Part shown: positions 1-9,037 of the stretch, in pieces
How positions within the stretch are numbered: the stretch's first letter is position 1
Layout: each line of letters opens with the position of its first letter
From: CAVWDI01 sp963753725
GTDB taxonomy: Bacteria; Chloroflexota; Anaerolineae; Anaerolineales; UBA4823
Direction of reading: 5' to 3'
DNA length: 64,000 bases
NCBI GenBank assembly: GCA_963753725.1
Contig: CAVWDI010000003.1
Location: 115,344 to 179,343 of the forward strand
Notes under the pieces: model-generated
What the model was told of the DNA's origin: nothing
What the model saw: the letters and a program-made list of their open reading frames with translations, nothing else
The model's database searches: none
Translations under genes and position numbers: made by a program

Positions 1-361
1 GGAATCCATTTGCGGTGAGCATCGTGCCGACCAGAGTCTTCCCTATCTCATGCAGATCACCTTCAACCGTGCCGAGCACGACTATACCAACCACCTCCCG
101 TTTCTGGTCGGCGAGCATAGCGGGTTCTAAAACATCCAGACCGGCTTTCATAACATCAGCGCCGATAATCAATTCTGGTAAGAAGTATTCCCCAGATGAA
201 AATAGTTCTCCGACCCGCTGGATGCCCTTGGTAAGACCTTCATTGATGCAGGTAAGAGGATCCAGTCCCATCTCGAGCGCCTTGTCTGACAGTTCTTTGA
301 CATCGTCAACCTCACCATCGATTACGGCCTGAGCTAATTTCTTATAAATCTCTTCGGACAT
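1..361 (-). CDS. Corrinoid (B12-binding) protein, MtbC/MttC type, C-terminus cut by window edge
   Basis: This is the methyl-carrying corrinoid subunit of a methylamine-type methyltransferase system, a cytoplasmic protein that shuttles a methyl group on cobalamin. About 120 residues are visible. Residues 1-85 match the helical cap domain that precedes the cobalamin fold. A Rossmann-like B12 domain then begins with the diagnostic DxHxxG motif (DLHEIG, residues 102-107), whose His is the lower cobalt ligand. The ATG at 361 is preceded by an AGGAGG ribosome site. The gene runs off the left edge. A decayed mttB-like remnant lies about 1.1 kb upstream on the same strand, so its original partner may be lost. 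Family is clear; the substrate cannot be told. Confidence 0.9.
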   Translation of the reverse strand, partial: MSEEIYKKLAQAVIDGEVDDVKELSDKALEMGLDPLTCINEGLTKGIQRVGELFSSGEYFLPELIIGADVMKAGLDVLEPAMLADQKREVVGIVVLGTVEGDLHEIGKTLVGTMLTANGF

Positions 362-531
362 CTATGCCTCCTGTTGTGAAAATATAATTTGTGTAGTCAT
401 ACCCGACTTTCTTTATTAGTATATCCAGAATGATTCACTTTGATACGATACTATTTTAGAATAGAGAAGCCTCCAGGACATTATCCGGGGGTGAGTTCTC
501 CTTGATCGATGGCATCGTTTTTAGGTAATTT

Positions 532-1023
532 TTATGTTATTTCACCATTGTTGAAAAATTCAGATACGCCTGGCGGTAACCAGGAACCGAGGTCTTTGAT
601 TTTTAAAGGCAGCAGATATGTTTGCGTGCGGCGTATACCGGGTATCTTGCCCAATTTCTCAGTGGTGAAATCAAAAAGTTCCTCGATCGTCCGAACTCGT
701 AATGAAATACTGACATCCGATTCTCCGGTTGCGCAGGCTACATAGCTTACCTGTGGGAATTCGGCAGCTTTTTCAGCCACTTCGCGCACACGTCCTGGCT
801 CAACTTCAATAAAGACATCCGCCATAACACAGTAGCCAACCGTTTCAGGGTCGACGATGGCGCGTACATTTATTATTCCATGTTCAGTGAGCGCTCCGAT
901 GCGATTGGTAACAGTGCGGGCTGAAATATTCCCCAACTGCCGCGCGATTTCTGCACTTGGCATGCGCCCGTCTTTGTTGAGCAGCACAATTATTCCCCAG
1001 TCTGTCTGATCAAGTTTATGCAT
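532..1023 (-). CDS. Lrp/AsnC-family transcriptional regulator
   Basis: A leucine-responsive-type DNA-binding regulator of about 163 aa, normal for the family. The N-terminal winged HTH is recognisable (KLDQTDWGIIVLLNKDGRMP, then an Ala-Arg-Gln-Leu helix and a recognition helix with RTVTNRIGAL). It is followed by the RAM/AsnC ligand domain (VEPGRVREVAEKA..., then the Gly-rich turn ACATGESDVSI). I chose the ATG at 1023 because GGAG sits 5-6 bases upstream; a longer frame to 1080 lacks a ribosome site. It lies between the corrinoid gene and the mttB remnant on the same strand, so it may have controlled a methylated-amine locus. That role is inference. Confidence 0.88.
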   Translation of the reverse strand: MHKLDQTDWGIIVLLNKDGRMPSAEIARQLGNISARTVTNRIGALTEHGIINVRAIVDPETVGYCVMADVFIEVEPGRVREVAEKAAEFPQVSYVACATGESDVSISLRVRTIEELFDFTTEKLGKIPGIRRTQTYLLPLKIKDLGSWLPPGVSEFFNNGEIT

Positions 1024-1275
1024 CGATCTCCGTTTGAGAGAGAAATTTCGTTCTTTTTTGTAACCATCAGGATAATTCATTATTTCTGAAATGTCAATAT
1101 TATGGCAGTATTTCTTCAGATTCGGTCATAATTACATAGGTTATTGGAATTAAACGAATTATCACAGGATTATTTATATATTTAATCCAAGTCCTAATAA
1201 TAAGCGGAAAATGATTTAAATTTTGATCCAAAACAACAAATTATATTTCAATGGAATTTATGGGAAAAAAAAGAG

Positions 1276-1437
1276 ATGGATATAAAAGCGAACTTGATAT
1301 TGAAAAATAGTTCGATCTATAAAGTAGATGAGGAACGGAGTTGGTCACAGGCGGTCGCAATTGCTGATGGCAAGATCATCTATGTTGGTTTAAACGATGA
1401 AATTGAATCTTGTATAGATTTAGATAGAGTACTATAG
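1276..1437 (+). pseudogene. Amidohydrolase (YtcJ-like) N-terminal remnant
   Basis: A 53-codon frame reads as the first strands of an imidazolonepropionase/YtcJ-like amidohydrolase: ANLILKNSSIYKVDEERSW, then AVAIADGKIIYVG. It stops at TAG 1435-1437, before any metal-binding motif. Everything downstream on this strand belongs to a different remnant in opposite orientation, so I read this as a truncated, non-functional gene fragment. Confidence 0.6.
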
Positions 1438-1454
1438 TGCTGATTACTTCTGCA

Positions 1455-1742
1455 TCACCCATAATAATTACCCATAATGGCAGCCCCGTTGTTGATCAAT
1501 CCCCGTTCCGGAGCTCCAAGTGGGAGCAGGCCAGTTTGCATGTCCAGTACTGCAGATACGCTGCCGTATAACAGCGGAGTCCCCGGGTACAGAATTTACA
1601 GAGCAGCAATCCAATCTAGGATATAAGTGTTGATAACGATCACCTCGCCCAGCAGTATGACCGGGGCAAAAACCTACCTCTTCCAGTATTTCCACTGAAT
1701 TAGTGTGGACAAGTTCAGCGATTGTTTGTAATTCTGTTTTTT
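1455..1742 (-). pseudogene. Trimethylamine methyltransferase (MttB-like) remnant
   Basis: Two blocks of an MttB-like corrinoid methyltransferase survive in different frames. The upstream block reads AELVHTNSVEILEEVGF, the typical N-terminal helix. A downstream block reads GTPLLYGSVSAVLDMQTGLL, followed by GAPERGLINNGAAIMGNYYG, a highly conserved MttB core. Between them most of the protein is missing and a Gln codon has become TAA. The gene therefore carries a large internal deletion, a frameshift and a nonsense change. It sits upstream of the Lrp regulator and the corrinoid protein, consistent with a collapsed mttB-regulator-mttC locus. Whether the lost enzyme was pyrrolysine-dependent or a glycine-betaine-type paralogue cannot be told. 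Confidence 0.72.
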
Positions 1743-1924
1743 TGAAATAAAAATTTCGTATACTAGATTTTAACCGTTGTGAGGTAAAGAAATTCCAGAA
1801 TAAAATTCATAACCCCTTCGCAGGCTCTTCACAATTTCTTCATATCTATGGATTAAATTTGTCATCACTGGCGTACGGCAGGTGTATGTCACAGATTAAA
1901 GCATTGAATGATGGAGGTAATTTT

Positions 1925-2545
1925 ATGAAGATTAAAAGTAATGTATCAGAACAAACGAAAAACAACTGGTTGGTCGATAGTGTTTTGTTGGTGAGCGCAT
2001 TATTAGCGTTAATATCCGGAATCTACTTTCTGTATCTGCCTGTGGGCGGTTACCAGGGAGGCCGCAATCCTTATTATGGCATCCGAATACTGTTTGAGCG
2101 CCATACCTGGAGCGATATTCACATCTGGACCGGTATATTGATGATTGTTGTAATCCTGATCCACATCCCTCTTCATTGGAAATGGGTAAAGAATATGACC
2201 AAAAGAACGGTCAGGGAACTCTTCGGAAAGGAAAGTAGTTTAAATACACGCAGCCGTTTCAATGTTTTTATTAACATGCTGGTTGGACTTTCCTTTGCCC
2301 TCACGGCAGTGACAGGCATCTATCTTCTTTTCGTAACAGGTGGACCGCAGTCTGCGGTATATGACCCGATGATCCTGTTCGGACGTACTACCTGGGATTT
2401 AATCCACACCTGGTCGGGTGTAGTACTGGGAATTGCTGCCCTGATCCATTTTGCCATCCATTGGAATTGGGTAGTAAAAGTATCCCGAAAAATATTGAAT
2501 CCTATCTCACAAGGAATGTCGAGAACAAGTTTACAGCGTGATTAG
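1925..2545 (+). CDS. DUF4405-type cytochrome b561-like membrane protein
   Basis: An integral membrane protein of about 206 aa made of two similar halves, each with two membrane segments and paired His residues (HTWSDIHIWTG...HIPLHWKW and TTWDLIHTWSG...HFAIHWNW). The regularly placed His pairs suggest haem b binding, as in DUF4405/cytochrome b561-like proteins; haem binding is inferred. I chose the ATG at 1925 because GGAGG lies about 8 bases upstream; a frame open from 1859 has no ribosome site. It is followed after 42 bases by a secreted protein and then a two-component system, so these may form one envelope stress or redox module. Confidence 0.8.
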   Translation: MKIKSNVSEQTKNNWLVDSVLLVSALLALISGIYFLYLPVGGYQGGRNPYYGIRILFERHTWSDIHIWTGILMIVVILIHIPLHWKWVKNMTKRTVRELFGKESSLNTRSRFNVFINMLVGLSFALTAVTGIYLLFVTGGPQSAVYDPMILFGRTTWDLIHTWSGVVLGIAALIHFAIHWNWVVKVSRKILNPISQGMSRTSLQRD

Positions 2546-2587
2546 TATTTAAAGCAAAAATATTTTAAATAAAATGGAGAAATAACA

Positions 2588-3265
2588 ATGGTGAAAAAAA
2601 TAGTATTAGGTACACTTTTTGTTGGATTGGTAGGTTTAATGATTTTCGGTGCGGTCAACCGCACGATTGCCAAGAGCGAAGGCCCGGTTGCTAGAGGTTT
2701 GGACCGGGAAAACGAGATCGCCAGCACAGTTTATAACGAAGATGCAGAAATTTCTACCAGCAGCGGAAATGGTCGCGGCGACGGGAAGGGTAAAGCTAAT
2801 CAAAATGAGGCAGGTGAAAATGGTGAATATAATCAAGAGGGTTTTGGACAAGGGAAAAATAGCCAGGAACCAGGCTCAGGCAGCGGTCAAGGTCGTGGAG
2901 GCCAGGGAAGAAATTCCGGCAGAGATAATTCTGGCTCCGATGATCATGCAGACACAATCCTATTAACATTGGATGGGACCGTTGAGAATATTACTCCCGA
3001 AGCGGTAATAATCAACACGACTGAGGGTCACGAGGTATTGATAGAAGGGCGTGCCTGGCGATACGCCCAGGAAATGGGTTATTCCTTACAAGTAGGCCAA
3101 ACTGTCACCGTATCAGGATTTGAAGAAGACGGCGAGTTTAAAGCGGTAGAGATTCTTGGTAACGGAAGTGTTGGCGCTTTTCAATTCCGCGAGAATGGTG
3201 GTCGACCGATGTGGGCTGGCCGCGGACAGGGGAATGGCAAAAATCAATCTGGCCAGGATATTTGA
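2588..3265 (+). CDS. Secreted Gly/Gln/Asn-rich protein with OB-like C-terminal domain
   Basis: A 225-aa exported protein of unknown function. Residues 1-28 form a signal peptide or anchor (VKKIVLGTLFVGLVGLMIFG). Residues 50-115 are low-complexity and rich in Gly, Gln, Asn and Ser. Residues 120-195 form a compact beta domain (ILLTLDGTVENITPEAVIIN ... LQVGQTVTVSGF) like the OB-fold/DUF5666-type domains seen in envelope proteins. The tail is again Gly-rich. It lies between the DUF4405 membrane protein and the response regulator on the same strand. A role as an extracytoplasmic partner of the membrane protein or target of the two-component system is possible but unproven. Confidence 0.65.
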   Translation: MVKKIVLGTLFVGLVGLMIFGAVNRTIAKSEGPVARGLDRENEIASTVYNEDAEISTSSGNGRGDGKGKANQNEAGENGEYNQEGFGQGKNSQEPGSGSGQGRGGQGRNSGRDNSGSDDHADTILLTLDGTVENITPEAVIINTTEGHEVLIEGRAWRYAQEMGYSLQVGQTVTVSGFEEDGEFKAVEILGNGSVGAFQFRENGGRPMWAGRGQGNGKNQSGQDI

Positions 3266-3363
3266 TTATCCTGCGTTTGAGTTCAAGGAAAATTAAATTT
3301 CCAAAATGGAGAATATATAATAGGGGCGGGCAACACCCCGCCCCTGAGAAGTATAATAACAAA

Positions 3364-4044
3364 ATGCAAACCATCCTGATCATCGAAGACGAACAAGAAC
3401 TGGTGCGTATCCTTCGTTCCTATCTGGAACAGGCTGGATATAAAGTGGTTTCTGCTGAACGCGGAGACCTGGGGCTGCAAGCCTGGGAGAACAGCCGCCC
3501 CAATTTAGTTATTCTGGATCTCAACCTTCCCGGCATGGACGGCCTGGATGTTGCGCGTGAGATCAGACGCAAAGTGGATACGCCGATCATCATGCTCACC
3601 GCCCGGGTGGAGGAGACTGACCGTTTAATAGGTCTGGAATTGGGTGCAGATGACTATATATCTAAACCGTTTTCACCACGCGAAGTTGTCGCTCGCGTGC
3701 GGGCTGTTTTGAGAAGAGCGGGAAAAGTTGTGCAGCCCACGCATCTGGTGCGGGTATTCGATTTGGAAATTGATTTGGATGCGCATACTGTGAAAAAATA
3801 CGGTGAAATAGTGGACCTTACTCCGGCTGAATTTAATATCCTTTTGGTATTAAGCGAGCAGCCTGGGCGGGTATTCAACCGATTGCAGCTGTTGGAAGCT
3901 TACCAGGGGAATGCTTATGAAGGATATGAGCGCACAATTGATGCGCATATAAAGAACTTGCGCGCCAAATTAGAAGCAGACCCTAAGAACCCGAAATATA
4001 TCGAAACCGTGTTCGGCGTTGGGTACCGGATGCCTAAACCCTGA
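3364..4044 (+). CDS. OmpR/PhoB-family response regulator
   Basis: A 227-aa two-component response regulator. The receiver domain has the acidic pair E8-D9, phospho-acceptor D52 (VILDLNLPGMDG) and the conserved Lys in DDYISKPF. The C-terminal OmpR winged-helix domain is complete, with the usual ending ETVFGVGYRM. I chose the ATG at 3364 because the receiver begins at its second residue (QTILIIEDE); the frame open from 3211 overlaps the upstream gene. A histidine kinase follows after 9 bases, so the two are cotranscribed. The target genes are probably the flanking envelope genes, which is inference. Confidence 0.93.
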   Translation: MQTILIIEDEQELVRILRSYLEQAGYKVVSAERGDLGLQAWENSRPNLVILDLNLPGMDGLDVAREIRRKVDTPIIMLTARVEETDRLIGLELGADDYISKPFSPREVVARVRAVLRRAGKVVQPTHLVRVFDLEIDLDAHTVKKYGEIVDLTPAEFNILLVLSEQPGRVFNRLQLLEAYQGNAYEGYERTIDAHIKNLRAKLEADPKNPKYIETVFGVGYRMPKP

Positions 4045-4053
4045 TCCCAAACG

Positions 4054-5425
4054 ATGCGTATTAGACTGATCTTTTCGTTCGTAATTGTTATCCTGGTTAC
4101 CCTGTCTTCAGTCGCATATTTCGTGCGCCAGGAGACGGAAGAACAGATCAACGCTTTTATCTATCGTGGTGGAATATATGGTGCTGAAGGATTGGTTGAA
4201 TTACTGGAAGGTTATTACCAGGAAAATGAATCCTGGGAAGGTGTTGAAATAATCTTTCAAACCCCTGGCAGGGGCAGCGGGCAGGGCATCGGCGGCGGTA
4301 GGGGTCGTGTCGGTGGGGGAAATGACCTGAAGTTATATGACGCCCAAGGGGTCCTGATATACGATCCTCATAACTCTGGAAATGGTGGAAAACTTGAAGA
4401 AGACGATTACCAGGTGACAATACCACTGATAGTGGATGGAGTTACCTGGGGTTATCTTTTCGCTCCCTCCAGCCAGCAGCTTTCCCTGAATCTTGAAGGC
4501 GACCTAATGGAGCGTTTAAACAAGGCTTCGATCAACGCAGCCTTAATCGCGGGCGGGTTATCGCTGCTGCTTGCAGTTATCCTAACGGTTTACCTGCTTC
4601 GGCCGGTACGTGCACTCACAGACGCAGCCGGCAAAATGGCGAAAGGTGATTTATCGCAGCGAGTAGATGTTAGTGGAAAGGATGAAATAGCAGCCCTTGG
4701 TGATGCGTTTAACCAAATGGCAGCCTCATTAGAAGGTGAGCAGGACCGCCGGCAGGTTATGACAGCTGATATCGCTCACGAACTGCGCACTCCCCTCGCA
4801 ATCCAGCGCGCCAACCTGGAGGCCATGCTGGATGGCGTTGAGCCAAAGACGGAACAAAACATCCAGGTTACCCTTGATCAGAATAAATTACTCGAACGCC
4901 TGGTTGCGGACCTGCGCACATTAGCTCTGGCTGATGCTGGGGAATTAAAATCTGGAACTGCGGAAAACAGATATCAACCACCTGGTGTCTGGGATTGTTG
5001 AGGGCTTTCAGCAGCGGGCCAAACAGAAGCGTATTCGCTTGAGTGCTGTATTGGAAGAAACACTACCTGTGATTGTCATGGATCCCGACCGGATAGAGCA
5101 GATATTGGTGAACCTGGTTGAGAATGCGCTGCAGTACTCCAGTGAAGGCAGTGAAGTAATATTGACGACCGTGTTTGAAAACCATTCCATTGCGATCGTC
5201 GTAAGTGATTCAGGCCCTGGGATAGCTGAAGATACGCTGCCGCAGGTATTTGATCGTTTCTATCGCGGGGACAGTTCACGCAGCCGGAAATACGGCGGGA
5301 CTGGATTGGGGTTAGCGATCGCCAGGAACCTGGCTGAAGCGCACGGCGGCAGCTTAACTGCCGATAATTCACCTGACGGAGGAGCAATGTTTACGCTCCG
5401 ATTACCAGTGCAGGTTGAAATATGA
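4054..5425 (+). CDS. Sensor histidine kinase, frameshifted near 4950
   Basis: Membrane sensor kinase partner of the preceding regulator. The first frame (4054-5001) holds an N-terminal membrane segment, a roughly 150-aa extracytoplasmic sensor, a second membrane segment (about residues 163-188), HAMP and the HisKA site IAHELRTPLA with phospho-His near residue 242. The second frame (from about 4960 to 5425) continues with N box VNLVENALQYSS, DSGPGI and GGTGLGLAIA. Reading across the join after removal of one T near 4951 restores a continuous helix (GELKLELRKTDINHLV). The protein would be about 456 aa. The single extra base may be an assembly error or a real inactivation. Part of the sensor is Gly/Arg-rich (GRGSGQGIGGGRGRVGGG). 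Confidence 0.87.
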
Positions 5426-5554
5426 CCCGCAAATCTGAATTTAAACTGGAAAAAATCTGAAAATCCCATCCGGTAGCCTCTAATAAAATTCAAAATCTAT
5501 TTCATTAACCGTAACTATTTTCAATCTTTTACGTCGTAAGAGATGAGGTGAGAG

Positions 5555-6097
5555 ATCAAATCCGATTCACTCATAGACCGCCTGCACCAATGGGACGAAC
5601 TCGCCCTGGCTGAGGTATACGATAAGTATGCCCCGGCGCTTTACCGCTACACCTACAGGCTGCTCGGTCACCAGTCGACCGCTCAAGAGATTGTCGCAGA
5701 TACTTTTATTCGTTTATTGACGGCGCTGAAAAACGGGAATGGACCGCAAGAGAATGTATCTGCATGGTTATACCGGGTGGCGCATAACCTGGTTGTCGAT
5801 CATTACCGCCGCTCACCTCCGGAGGAACCAGTACCGATCGGCAGCGTGCAAATAAGCCAACCGGATGAAAGTGCAGATGCAGTCTTGTTTCAAGAAAAGG
5901 CAGTTTATGTGCGCCAGGCTTTGTGGAAATTAACTGACACCCAGCAGCAGGTGATTGTCCTTCGATATTTAGAAGGTCTGAGCAATGAAGAAGTATCCGA
6001 AATTATGGGTAAAACTGTTGGCTCTGTCAAAGCCCTTCAGCACCGGGCGCTGGCTTCACTGAGAAGAATTTTGGAGAAAGAGAATGTCCAATATTGA
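5555..6097 (+). CDS. ECF-type RNA polymerase sigma factor, start codon unclear
   Basis: An extracytoplasmic-function sigma-70 factor of about 180 aa. Region 2 is visible (AEVYDKYAPALYRYTYRLLG ... EIVADTFIRLL) and region 4 ends the protein (TDTQQQVIVLRYLEGLSNEE ... KTVGSVKALQHRALASLRRI). The frame is open only from GAG 5552, after TGA 5549-5551, and holds no ATG, GTG or TTG before region 2. The most N-terminal candidate is ATC 5555, a few bases after GAGGTG. Either a rare start is used or an indel hides the true start. The gene overlaps the next one by 14 bases, so it is translationally coupled to the DUF5667 protein. Confidence 0.85.
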   Translation: MKSDSLIDRLHQWDELALAEVYDKYAPALYRYTYRLLGHQSTAQEIVADTFIRLLTALKNGNGPQENVSAWLYRVAHNLVVDHYRRSPPEEPVPIGSVQISQPDESADAVLFQEKAVYVRQALWKLTDTQQQVIVLRYLEGLSNEEVSEIMGKTVGSVKALQHRALASLRRILEKENVQY

Positions 6098-7343
6098 TGA
6101 TATCAGAGATGAAAATCTCGACTTTATAGAAGAGACTCTGGCGCCTCTAATTGAGGTACCCCCCTTGAGTGAGGAGAAATGGGAAACCGGCCGGGCTGCA
6201 TTTTTATCCCAAGCGCGTCAATTTAAACCGAAAACCGTATCTTCTTCGAGTTCTGCACGTCTTAAGAGTTGGATAGCCAGTATAAATGCGATACTGAACC
6301 AAAAAATTCCAATTCAAAAGGAGATTAACATGACCGGTCTGATTACCATCATAATGACTTTATCTGTAGTATTTGCATTAGGAGCAGGGGGTGTTGATGC
6401 TGCCCAAACAAGTTTGCCCGGCAGCCCACTCTACCCACTGAAAACCTCAATGGAGGATTTTCAACTTTCTTTAACTGCTGACCCTTTAGCGCAGGTTGAG
6501 CGAGCGATGATCAACGCACAAACCAGAGTACAGGATGGGGTCAAATTAGCCAATCAAGGTCAAGAAATCCCACCAGAAATGGTTTACCAATACAGGAATA
6601 GTTTAAAATTTGCCTTCCAGGTAGCGAACGGATTGGATGAACCGCAAAAAACTCAACAATTAAACCAACTGGGCACACAATTTGAACTGCAGCAGCAAAT
6701 GTTGACCCAGGCCATGAACCAAACCAAGAACCAGACCTCCTCCTCCCAGGAACAACTCGGTCTGATGCTGAAAAATATGGAACGGGTTCGGGAACAGATT
6801 CGCTTCAGGATCAACCAACAAACACCCGAACAAAATCCAGAAGGGTCACAGAATCAGAACCAGCATCAAAATCAAAATCAGGTCCAAACACAATGCTTAA
6901 ACCAGGACCTTGAAGAATGCCAGGATCAGGTGCAAAACCAATATCAAAACCAAAACCAAAACCAAAACACTGGGCAGGAACCTTCAGAAGATCAAGAAGG
7001 TGAAAGTGAACAAGAACGCGAGCAAGAACAAAATCACGATGAAGACCAGAACCAAGAGCAGAATCAAAACATGAACCAGAACCACAGTGGAGATACCGAT
7101 AAAGATCCGCTCAAGGAACAATCCCAAAATCAAGAGCAAGAACAGGAGCAGGAAAAAGAGCACAACCAGGTTCAGGACAACAACCAGGAACAAAATCAGG
7201 ACCAGGATCAGAATAAGGAACAAAACCAGGAAAACAACGATAACAATGAAAGCAATACAGAACAAAATCAGGAAACCAACGATAATAATGAAAGCAATAC
7301 AGAACAAAACCAGAACAAAAATTCAAGCGGCGGTAACAATTAA
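6084..7343 (+). CDS. DUF5667-domain membrane protein with very long Gln/Asn-rich tail
   Basis: A 419-aa protein coupled to the ECF sigma factor. Residues 1-80 are cytoplasmic, a membrane segment lies near 84-105 (GLITIIMTLSVVFALGAGG), and a DUF5667 domain follows (SLPGSPLYPLKTSMEDFQLS, about 112-215, mainly helical). From about residue 255 to the end the sequence is almost only Gln, Asn, Glu and Asp with repeated NQNQ and EQEQ units. Sigma-linked DUF5667 proteins are often membrane anti-sigma or envelope sensors; that role is inferred from position. The tail is outside the membrane if the single segment is N-in. The codon-level repeat also produces antisense open frames that are not genes. 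Confidence 0.82.
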   Translation: MSNIDDIRDENLDFIEETLAPLIEVPPLSEEKWETGRAAFLSQARQFKPKTVSSSSSARLKSWIASINAILNQKIPIQKEINMTGLITIIMTLSVVFALGAGGVDAAQTSLPGSPLYPLKTSMEDFQLSLTADPLAQVERAMINAQTRVQDGVKLANQGQEIPPEMVYQYRNSLKFAFQVANGLDEPQKTQQLNQLGTQFELQQQMLTQAMNQTKNQTSSSQEQLGLMLKNMERVREQIRFRINQQTPEQNPEGSQNQNQHQNQNQVQTQCLNQDLEECQDQVQNQYQNQNQNQNTGQEPSEDQEGESEQEREQEQNHDEDQNQEQNQNMNQNHSGDTDKDPLKEQSQNQEQEQEQEKEHNQVQDNNQEQNQDQDQNKEQNQENNDNNESNTEQNQETNDNNESNTEQNQNKNSSGGNN

Positions 7344-7448
7344 TTGAGCCGATTCCTATGGTAAATTAGAGATAAATTGATAACGATCCTGAAACCATAA
7401 ACGGGTCGTATGAGGAAAAAACCGAAAGGTTTCTTTCTCCCACGAAAT

Positions 7449-7515
7449 AAAGACAGCGCTTAATTTCACCTGACTTCAAGAATCAGCACATAAAAGGTGA
7501 AAAAGCGCTGTCTTT
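7449..7515. terminator. Long imperfect inverted repeat after the DUF5667 gene
   Basis: The arms AAAGACAGCGCTT...TTTCACCT and AGGTGAA...AAGCGCTGTCTTT pair over about 20 bases with a two-base bulge and a loop of about 20. It lies between a plus-strand gene and the convergent argH end. There is no long T tract, so it may be a bidirectional terminator or a small mobile-type palindrome. Confidence 0.5.
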
Positions 7516-7596
7516 GTGTTTAATCCGATATAGAATTCTTCTCTACAGAGAATTAATGATCTCGGTTAGTGCGGTTCTATTTTCAGCCCGGGGATT

Positions 7597-8967
7597 TCAA
7601 ATTTCCAACATTTCCTTCGCAATACTTATTTGATGACGGACAGCCTTGGGAGCTGTGCCGCCGGTTGAACCCCGCATATTGATGCTCCTCTTTGGATCGA
7701 ATATCGAATATATGTCTTGCTCAAAATATGAGCTGACAGCCTGGTATTTACCAAATTCGAGTTTATCCAACGCTACATCTTCCGCTGCTGCAGTTAATAC
7801 AACCTGGCCAACCAGTGTATGGGCTTCTCTGAAGGGTACGCCTTTCAAGACCAGGTAATCCGCCAGATCAGTCGCCAGCAGACTGGCATCCAATGCGCTG
7901 TGCATATTCTCAGCACGCACTCGTATACTTTCGACTGCCGGCCCCAGAATTTGCAGGGTGGAGACCAGTGTGTCAAACGAGGTAAACAGGGGCAATTTAT
8001 CTTCCTGCAGGTCCTTATCATAAGTGGAGGGCAGCCCTTTTAGGACAGTCATTAGCCCGGTTAAGTTACCGAGCAGCCCACCTGCCTTACCTCGGCCTAA
8101 TTCAAAGATATCCGGGTTCTTCTTTTGGGGCATTAGACTGGAGCCGGTGGCGAATTCATCCGAAAGTTCAAAAAATCCAAATTCGGCTGTAGAAAAAAGC
8201 ACGACTGACTCGCACAAGCGGCTGAGATGCACTCCGGTCAGGGCAGCGTTGAACAGGAATTCAGCCACAAAATCGCGGTCGGAGATGCCGTCAATGCTGT
8301 TCTGGCAGGGCTCCGTAAAACCCAGGTCACTTGCTAATAGAGAACGGTCGACTGGAAAGGAGGTGCCTGCCAGTGCAGCCGATCCCAACGGCAGGATTGA
8401 AACACGTTCGGCCAGTTCGGTAAATCGCTGGCGGTCACGATGCAGCGGCCAGTAAAACGAGAGCCACCAGTGAGCCAGGGAGATCGGCTGGGCGCGCTGC
8501 AGGTGGGTATACCCGGGCAGAAAAATCTCGATTTCGTTTTCGGCTCGTTTGATAAGCGTCTTTTGAAAGTTTTGGATTGACTCGTCCAAGAGAGGTAAAA
8601 AATCGAGCAGCCACAGGCGCAGGTCGGTTGCTACCTGGTCATTGCGGCTGCGGCCGGTGTGCAGCTTACCGGCCAGGGGACCGATCAATTCGTCCAGCCT
8701 GCGCTCTACCGCGCTGTGGATGTCTTCGTCGTGATCTTTTATTTTAAACAAACCCCCTTCAATCTCTTCCAGAATTGTACTCAATCCGGATACGGTTTTG
8801 TCCCTTTCGTTTTCACTCAGCAAACCAGCACGTGCGAGTGCCTTTGTCCAGGCGATACTGCCGCGTGCATCCTGAGAACCTAAACGCTGGTCAAATTCGA
8901 TGGAAGCGTTGAAGTCCCAGGCATCCGGATTGGTCCCACCTGAAAAGCGGCCGCCCCACATTTTCAT
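7597..8967 (-). CDS. argH: Argininosuccinate lyase
   Basis: Final step of arginine synthesis, splitting argininosuccinate to arginine and fumarate in the cytoplasm. The 456-aa length is normal. It begins MKMWGGRFSGGTN, the hallmark start, contains HTGRSRNDQVATDLRLW and the fumarase/lyase signature GSSLMPQKKNPD. I chose the ATG at 8967, which has a GGAGA ribosome site and gives the canonical N-terminus; the frame is open to 9012. It lies 70 bases downstream of argG on the same strand, so the two form an arginine operon. Confidence 0.97.
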   Translation of the reverse strand: MKMWGGRFSGGTNPDAWDFNASIEFDQRLGSQDARGSIAWTKALARAGLLSENERDKTVSGLSTILEEIEGGLFKIKDHDEDIHSAVERRLDELIGPLAGKLHTGRSRNDQVATDLRLWLLDFLPLLDESIQNFQKTLIKRAENEIEIFLPGYTHLQRAQPISLAHWWLSFYWPLHRDRQRFTELAERVSILPLGSAALAGTSFPVDRSLLASDLGFTEPCQNSIDGISDRDFVAEFLFNAALTGVHLSRLCESVVLFSTAEFGFFELSDEFATGSSLMPQKKNPDIFELGRGKAGGLLGNLTGLMTVLKGLPSTYDKDLQEDKLPLFTSFDTLVSTLQILGPAVESIRVRAENMHSALDASLLATDLADYLVLKGVPFREAHTLVGQVVLTAAAEDVALDKLEFGKYQAVSSYFEQDIYSIFDPKRSINMRGSTGGTAPKAVRHQISIAKEMLEI

Positions 8968-9037
8968 AAGCGTCTCCTTGTAATTGTTATTTCCGTTTTT
9001 AATATTCACCAACCCGCATTTGTTTTTCTCAGCTCAT

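Noticed and set aside
1925..1960. DUF4405 protein starts MKIKSNVS, similar to the peptide leader
   Set aside because: It lacks the -1 Gly, is followed by a membrane protein, and lies far from the exporter, so the likeness is chance.
6984..7307. Antisense reading frame rich in Ile, Leu, Val and Phe
   Set aside because: It is the shadow of the Gln/Asn codon repeat of the DUF5667 protein; a hydrophobic antisense frame is expected from such codons.
6820..7330. Short direct repeats that might suggest a CRISPR or tandem repeat array
   Set aside because: Repeats are irregular CAA/CAG/AAC/AAT codons inside a coding frame, with no spacer structure.
8024..8455. Plus-strand open frame inside argH
   Set aside because: Fully antisense to a clear argH; no recognisable protein motif.
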